A DNA stretch of 64,000 bases, from contig JALRMH010000001.1 of NCBI GenBank assembly GCA_026119935.1, forward strand, positions 1,922,001-1,986,000, in the 5' to 3' direction. This document shows positions 58,704 to 64,000 of the stretch, one piece after another. A model generated the notes under the pieces. It made no database searches, was not told the DNA's origin, and saw only the letters and a list, made by a program, of their open reading frames with translations. A program made the position numbers and the translations under genes. This stretch comes from Endothia cerciana. Its lineage: Eukaryota > Ascomycota > Sordariomycetes > Diaporthales > Cryphonectriaceae. Position 1 is the stretch's first letter. Every line of letters begins with the position of its first letter.

Positions 58704-59790
58704 ATGTCTCACCGTCTTGAAGGCAAGGTCGCCATCGTCACCGGGGGGGCCTCAGGATTCGGCCGCGGCATCGCGACCAAGTTTGTCCAAGAGGGCGCCA
58801 GGGTCATCGTGGCAGACCTGTCAGAGGAGGGAGGCCAGGCTGTCGCTAGCGAGCTCGGTGCGTCAGCCGTCTTCCAGCGGGGCGACGTGACGCGAGGAGA
58901 GGATTGGCAGTCGTTGCTGAGAGTCGCCACCGAGAAGTTCGGCGGCCTGGACATTGTCGTCAATAACGCAGGGGCAACTTACTCGAACAAACCGACGGAG
59001 TCGGTGACGGAGAAGGATTTTGACCTCTGCTTCAACGTCAATGTCAAGTCGGTTTGGATTTCTACCAATGTCATCCTGCCTTACCTGCTCGAAAATGGCC
59101 GGCCCGGATGTTTCATCAACGTGGCTTCCACGGCTGGCTTGAGGCCGCGGCCTGGACTGGCTTGGTACAACGCATCCAAGGCGGCTGTTATCAATGCGAG
59201 TGCGTTCTCGGATTTCATTTTCCCCCTCATGAAAAGTACTTCCACTCAATTCAATCTCCTCTACGCGAAGTTGAGTGTTGATGTTCACGCTTGATCAACC
59301 GCCCTCCTCGCCTTATGCTATGAGACAGAGAGGGCGAGCCCCCGATAATGAACGCCTTAGCCATGTCCTATGCTAACTTGTTATGCTGAAAGCCAAGTCA
59401 ATGGCGATCGAGTACGGTCCTAAGCAGATCCGGTTCAACTCTGTGGCGCCTGTCTTCGGGAGCGGCACAGGATTGTGAGGCTTTTGTTGATGCCTCCTTC
59501 TATTGGAGCAACTTTGTTCATCAGAAACTTGCTGACCCGTCTTTAGGTCCCATTTATTCCTGGGCAAAGCCGATACGGAGGAGAACAGGGCTGGATTCAT
59601 CGCTACTGTGCCGCTAGGTCGAGGCTCAACGCCGGCTGACGTGGCCAACGGTTGCTGCTATCTTGCGAGTGACGAGGCTGCATTCATCACGGGTGTGAAT
59701 CTTGAGGTAAAGACTCTGCATATCCCTCCCACCCTTCTGGGCATCGCTCATGAGTGTTTCACACAGATCGACGGTGGTCGCTGCATTTGA
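58704..59790 (+). CDS. Short-chain dehydrogenase/reductase (SDR)
   Basis: Four exons: 58704-59199, 59393-59474, 59547-59706 and 59767-59790. Introns at 59200-59392 (with a clear TGCTAAC branch site at 59371-59377), 59475-59546 and 59707-59766. The product is 253 residues, a typical classical SDR. NAD(P) site VAIVTGGASGFGRGIA; DVTRGEDW; NNAGATYSN; catalytic Ser in FINVASTAGLRP; WYNASKAAVINA gives the YxxxK pair; then IRFNSVAPVFGSGTG, FLGKADTEENRAGFIATVPL, GRGSTPADVAN and the last exon IDGGRCI. It resembles FabG-like 3-oxoacyl reductases and sugar or polyol dehydrogenases; the Asp of VIVADLSEE suggests NAD. An in-frame extension of exon 1 past 59199 ends at a stop and is intronic. Confidence 0.93.
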
Positions 59791-59985
59791 GCCCCGAGCG
59801 CATCAGTATTTGTTCACAACGACAAGACAGTCTGTCAACTGAATTATCATCTCTGAGTTGAGCCCTCGCCAGGGCTCCTGGGTTCATTCTGCCACCTGGT
59901 GACCCCTGATACCTCAGCGCTGGTCTCTCCATACCACTCTGCCAGCCAGATCCTGAGTATTGACACTAAGCCAAAAACGACCGGA

Positions 59986-61334
59986 TCATGAGGCGACCAT
60001 AGTTCGCAGGCCGTGGTCGATCGCCTTGAGCAGATTTAGCTCTGCCTCCTCACGCTGGCCGTGGCGTTTGTGTCTCTCCGCCAAGTATCTATAGGGGATC
60101 ATCCACCGCGGCCCATGTTTCGTTCGTCGCAAAATCTGAGCGTAGCATGACACGATGTTGGAGTCGTGTTCGATAGCGAGGCCCGTTGCGTCGGGTAGTA
60201 TTTCTGAGCCCATAGTGAGGGAGTATAGCACCTGGATTGCCTCCTCGCTGGGGGGTCCAGGCTGCTCATCCAGCATTTTGATACCCTGTTCTATACGGTC
60301 GATAAATGACTTCCTCGCCACGTCGCGCACCTTCGCGGGATCTAGAGAGGATTGTGAAGACGCTAAATGGTGTATATGATGAACAAAGACTGTCCTATGG
60401 ATCATCAAGTCAGCATTTTCACCTGAGAGACCAATGGCGTGAAAGGGAACACGATCAGCCCGTTAGACGGGCATACCAGGCCCGCACCACGCCCTCCGGC
60501 AAGTCTTGGTCTTCTACTTTAGACAAGTTTCTAGCTAGGGCGACCGCCAGCTGAAGCCAAGAGGGCTTTGTAGGAAGCTCCGAGAGCAGATCCGCCATAT
60601 GGCCGGCCCGTCAGGGATTTGGTAGCTCTGAGGATCCACGTTGCCTCCGGGTTCTCCATGGTCGCGCAGTCGCGGGCCCTCCGTATGAGGAACATGAACA
60701 AGCTCACTACAAGATTGTTTTGGCTGCTGATCCAATGCGCGGAGAGCACCTCGGGCATCTCTCGCATAAGGATCACGGCTTCCTCGTATCGGTGGTTTCG
60801 CAAGATGATCCTGAGGCAGTACGAGAACTGCGACCATCTCATCGCCTGCGCGAGCGGCTGGCTTGGCGTTATTGCATTCACCACATCCATGGGTAACACC
60901 TCGTCGCCCCAGTGACAGCGGATGTAATCGGGAAGGTACGTGTCAAGACGATCGACATCGACGACGACGCCGTTGGCCAGCTGGATTTGCGGTCCTTTTC
61001 TTTCAGTCTCGGTGACCTGTGCACAACTGGCTTCTTGAAACAAATCGTCCTTGATACCGATATTCTTGCGCGCGCCCCAAGCCCTCAACCGGGCCTTGTA
61101 CATTTTAATTCTGCACCATGTATTAGAATCTGTCGTGGCAGACCTGATGGCATGGGTTCAATCTGTAGACTCACGCTGCTTTCAAGCCATACTCTATCTC
61201 CATTATCTCCATGACAGACTTGAGTGACATCTCTTCTTTTATGTACAATTCTGTAATAACATTCTTGTGCCGGACCCATTGCGCATCCGAGACCCGGGGA
61301 ATATGGGCTCGACCACGAGAAATGCCACGGCCGA
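59986..61334 (-). CDS. Clr5-domain protein (5' exon missing, one apparent frameshift)
   Basis: The exon at 61175-61334 reads QWVRHKNVITELYIKEEMSL, KSVMEIMEIEYGLKAA; an intron at 61111-61174 rejoins it to IKMYKARLRAWGARKN. Together this is the Clr5 domain (W..hk..I..LY...msL..V...M......ks..YK.RL..WG.rKN), found at the N-terminus of fungal regulators. A middle region follows (VVVDVDRLDTYLPDYIRCHW, LAQAMRWSQFSYCLRIIL). Near 60601-60610 the frame slips by one base: ATKSLTG continues as HMADLLSELPTKPSWLQLAV. The intron 60395-60476 (GTATGC...ATAG) then joins RAW to TVFVHHIHHLASSQ and the protein ends in a TPR-like helix pair (YRYLAERHKRHGQREEAELN). The exon with the start codon was not identified; an acceptor at 61335 suggests it is further upstream. 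Confidence 0.75.
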
Positions 61335-62059
61335 CTGTGAGGGGTTGTTGCTGGTCAGTGTGTTCCTGGCGAGAGTCGCGGGCCTGAATCCATGGTTCAA
61401 GGTCGCATCAGCACTGACCCTTTGGAATGCCCAAAGAGAATCCAGTCTAATCCGTACGCGAATGCTTCCTACGCCGATATTTTATCGGCCTTGAAGAACC
61501 GCAGGGCCGCGGCTGAGGTGTGTCCTGTCGGGATTGCGGCACAGCAATCGTACTTACGACAGCGGCGGTGGAGTCTTGTCCAGGAGACGAGGTATGATTG
61601 TCGCAAAAAAAACAGGCGCCGCAACCAGACAGGCATGCATGTCTTAGGTACATAGAGCTCCGCGTACACATTCAGCTCCTGGTTCTCTATCACTATCGAT
61701 CCTACCAAGTGTATTGTTGTTTTCACGTATGTTCCAGGTGACGTGCCCTGAGGTGCACATAAATACGTAGTATTCTTATTCGTTTAATTTATTTTTATAT
61801 TGTCTTCTGCCATCTCAACTGCGATTTCATGCATTCCCTGAAATTAGTCACCCCGTCCCTCTTGGTTTTCCAGCCGGGGGGAGTGGGCGGAGACGAGATG
61901 AAAGAGAGTAGATGAAGGTCAGAAGGAAAACGAAACTTGTTTGTTCTCTTGTCTCTTCCCTCATATCGCCCAAGCCGCCGAACTCCCTTAGAGTAGGGAT
62001 TTTATCTTCGGGCTTTCTAGAGGTAGCCAATACCCCAAATAGAGATCGGCCTATGTTAG
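61335..62059. other. Spacer that should hold the first exon of the Clr5 gene
   Basis: An ATG at about 61400 (MDSGPRLSPGTH) is followed by a stop and does not splice in frame to the Clr5 domain by any donor I can see. The remainder, up to the 3' end of the FAD monooxygenase, shows no gene. Confidence 0.5.
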
Positions 62060-63646
62060 TCAGTAACCAGCTGGTAGACTTGAACATTTGTCATCCTGAG
62101 GCAGGTCCCTCACCGTCTCCTTAGCCACACCGGTTGTTGCATTACGAAGGTCACTCTTCTGCAGCAGCTGTTGGACCGCCCTCTCGGCGTGAGCCTCGGG
62201 ATCGTATTCTCCATTTCCACAGTTAGCCCGCTGTCTCGATTCTCGGCCCGGAAACAAACCCCCTTCCCCCCTCAAAACAAAAAAAAAAACCACCAAGGAA
62301 AAACATCTGGGAGTTACTTGCCAAAGACTGTTCGCCAAAGGAGTGGATCCGCGTGTAGGTTCGGAGACCTTATGAGCTGCTGCCCTGCCAGCTCCCCCTC
62401 CATCTGGCGGTCCCTGGCGACCTGTTCCGGGCTGCCGTCCTCGAGGTGGTAGATCATCCCCATGATGAAGGACTTCTGCTGCTTGAGATCTGCCAGGGGC
62501 ATCCTCTCCTGCTCATACTTTCCTATCGCCTCTTGGAGTGTGATGGTCTTCTTCGCGACCTCCCGCAGCATGACCCCGAGGAATGCCCCATCCTCCATCG
62601 CGGTCGCGGCGCCCTGGGCAAGGTGATTGACCATGGAGTGAGCTGCATCGCCAAGCAGTGCCACGTTCTTTTGCGGCGACGACCATGTTGGACATCGAGT
62701 GACCAACAGGGGCCAACGGCGGATGCCCTCTGGGACCATCTCCAGAACCCTCCGGAGCCGGGGATCGTAGTCCTTGTACGTCTCCTTCACCTCCTCCAGC
62801 GATGCGTCCTCGAGGTCCGTGACCGGGTAGGCCCTATGGTGGGAGAACACCAGGTTGTAGACGCTCCCTCCGCTGATGGGATAGGCGATCACATACCCGT
62901 GCTCCTTGCCCTCGGCGGCGCCCATCCAGATGTCCATGTCCGGCTTCTCAACCAGCTCCCGCGTGAGCGGGTCCCCCTTGACCATCTCCATGGGGACCAC
63001 GGCCCTGTAGGCAGCATTATGCGTCGGTGGCGTGGGCTTCACGCCGGGCAGGATCGTCTGCCGCGTCACCGAGTTCAGGCCGTCCGCGCCGATGACGAGG
63101 TCGAACGCCCACTCCCTGCCCCTCTCGTCCCGGACGCGGACCCTCTCCCCCTCGCCCACCCGGTACCTGATCTCCGTCACCCTCGCCCCGGTGACCAGCT
63201 CGACGCCCCCCTCGCGGCAGGCCCGCACGAGCCCCTCGTGCAGGTGCATCCGGTGGACCAGCCACCACGGCGCGCCCGCCCACCTCCCCGGCCCGGCGCC
63301 GCCCGGCGCCGCCGTCCCGCCGACCACCCGGCCGTCCCTGCGGCGCAGGTTGAGCCGGCCGAACGACACCAGGTCCGGCCCGATCCTGTCCGCCACCCCC
63401 CAGCGGACGAGGAGCCTCGCGGCGTTGGGGGTCATCTGGATGCCGGCGCCGATCTCGCCCAGCTCCGGGGCCGACTCGAGCACGGTCACCCCCAGCGCGC
63501 CCCCGGCCTGGGTGCGGATGGCGATCGCGCAGGCGAGGCCGCCCAGCCCGGCGCCGATGATGCCCACGTGCTTGAACTCTCGGTTGACCTGGTCGGGTGA
63601 GCCTGACGAGGGGGAACCCCGTACTTGATCTGGGGAGGCTTACCAT
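62060..63646 (-). CDS. FAD-dependent monooxygenase, salicylate hydroxylase-like
   Basis: Three coding exons: 63644-63646 (ATG only), 62322-63588 and 62060-62208. The first intron (63589-63643, ATG/GTAAGC...CCAG) gives MVNREFKHVGIIGAGLGGLA, the right distance to the FAD-binding GAGLGG. The second intron reads best as a GC-AG intron (62209-62321): TTTG/GCAAGT...GAG, phase 1, joining TVF to EYDPEAHAERAVQQLL; no GT donor gives that frame. Product about 472 residues. Other motifs: ESAPELGEIGAGIQMTPNA, the DG motif DLVIGADGLNSVTR, and the GD motif NVALLGDAAHSMVNHLAQGA. WWLVHRMHLHEGL and RCPTWSSPQKNVAL are typical of salicylate hydroxylase-like flavoproteins, which use NAD(P)H and O2 on aromatic acids. 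Substrate not known. Confidence 0.87.
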
Positions 63647-64000
63647 GCTCTCTGTTCGTGTCGAGTAGGTGCTTGTTTGTGTAAATCCGCAGAACTGAAC
63701 GAGACTTGCAAGCAGGTAATCCAGAATGCATCCAGTATACAGGCGAAGGCCCTCCTAACCCGTAGAGATATGTATTGGGTATTTAAACCCATTTTATTCC
63801 CATGAGTGATACTGCACAACATCGCAAGGCGTCACGTATGTGGGAGGGTTACACGCAGGTTGGGAAGGGGGACTATAGGGTGCATACTGCCATCTCAGGC
63901 ATGAGATCGCCTCTCTCGGAATAGTATCGAGGTATCATCAAGCTCACAGACCTGCTTTTCGTGACGACATGCGTAGAACATGCATTAAGGGGGTCGGGGC
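63647..64000. other. Promoter side of the FAD monooxygenase
   Basis: Contains the 5' leader and promoter of the preceding gene. No other gene is seen before the window ends. Confidence 0.55.

Noticed and set aside
62446..63600. 384-residue plus-strand frame opposite the last FAD monooxygenase
   Set aside because: Low-complexity shadow of the GC-rich coding strand.
9932..63646. Secondary-metabolite gene cluster
   Set aside because: Several oxidoreductases, a transporter and regulators are present, but no PKS, NRPS, terpene or other backbone gene, and spacing is wide and broken by fossils.

Overview
The window is nuclear DNA from a filamentous ascomycete (Pezizomycotina). The evidence is dense GT-AG introns of roughly 50-200 bp, a Zn2Cys6 regulator, a Clr5-domain protein, an HsbA-type secreted protein, a 2EXR-domain protein, a CAR-type GPCR and a bZIP/DUF3425 factor. 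I see no rRNA, tRNA or CRISPR. The species cannot be named from the sequence. Gene density is low, and many loci are broken or are fossils.

Layout. 1-756: partial DUF3237 gene. 2809-4436: MFS transporter of the allantoate/nicotinate (ACS) type. 4437-9736: long gene-free stretch. 9932-13317: a flavin monooxygenase fused to a DUF6314 domain, facing a small alpha/beta-barrel-like gene. 14647-16722: secreted protein with a Ser/Thr-rich tail. 17760-19796: lipase fossil without its catalytic Ser, then an HsbA-like secreted protein. 20169-24243 (minus strand): Zn2Cys6 regulator, then the C-terminal part of a glycyl radical enzyme, the most unexpected object here. 25517-27269: class A FAD monooxygenase. 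28-39 kb: gene graveyard with a truncated SulP transporter, a possible LTR, a 2EXR gene, an aldo-keto reductase fossil and a GH31 fossil. 39616-42020: CAR-type GPCR. 42395-45068: broken MGH1-like glycoside hydrolase. 45877-51792: zinc alcohol dehydrogenase, bZIP/DUF3425 factor and GH30 endo-beta-1,6-galactanase. 54085-63646: aldehyde dehydrogenase, seven-exon mitochondrial-carrier-like protein, an assembly gap with duplicated flanks, an SDR, a Clr5 protein and a second FAD monooxygenase.

The genes do not form one obvious pathway. Several oxidoreductases, a transporter and four putative regulators (Zn2Cys6, bZIP, Clr5, GPCR) are present, but no PKS, NRPS or terpene backbone gene. The secreted hydrolases (GH30, MGH1-like, GH31 fossil, lipase fossil) suit a plant-associated or saprobic lifestyle.

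Single-base frameshifts recur in otherwise well conserved genes (minus-strand regulator, glycyl radical enzyme, MGH1-like hydrolase, Clr5 gene, small barrel gene). Long C/G homopolymers and a gap at 58102-58106 show that assembly error is possible. The multiple nonsense codons in the GH31 fossil, and the single ones in the AKR and MGH1-like loci, instead look like true decay by C-to-T type transitions. Exon coordinates were worked out by hand from reading frames and splice motifs.
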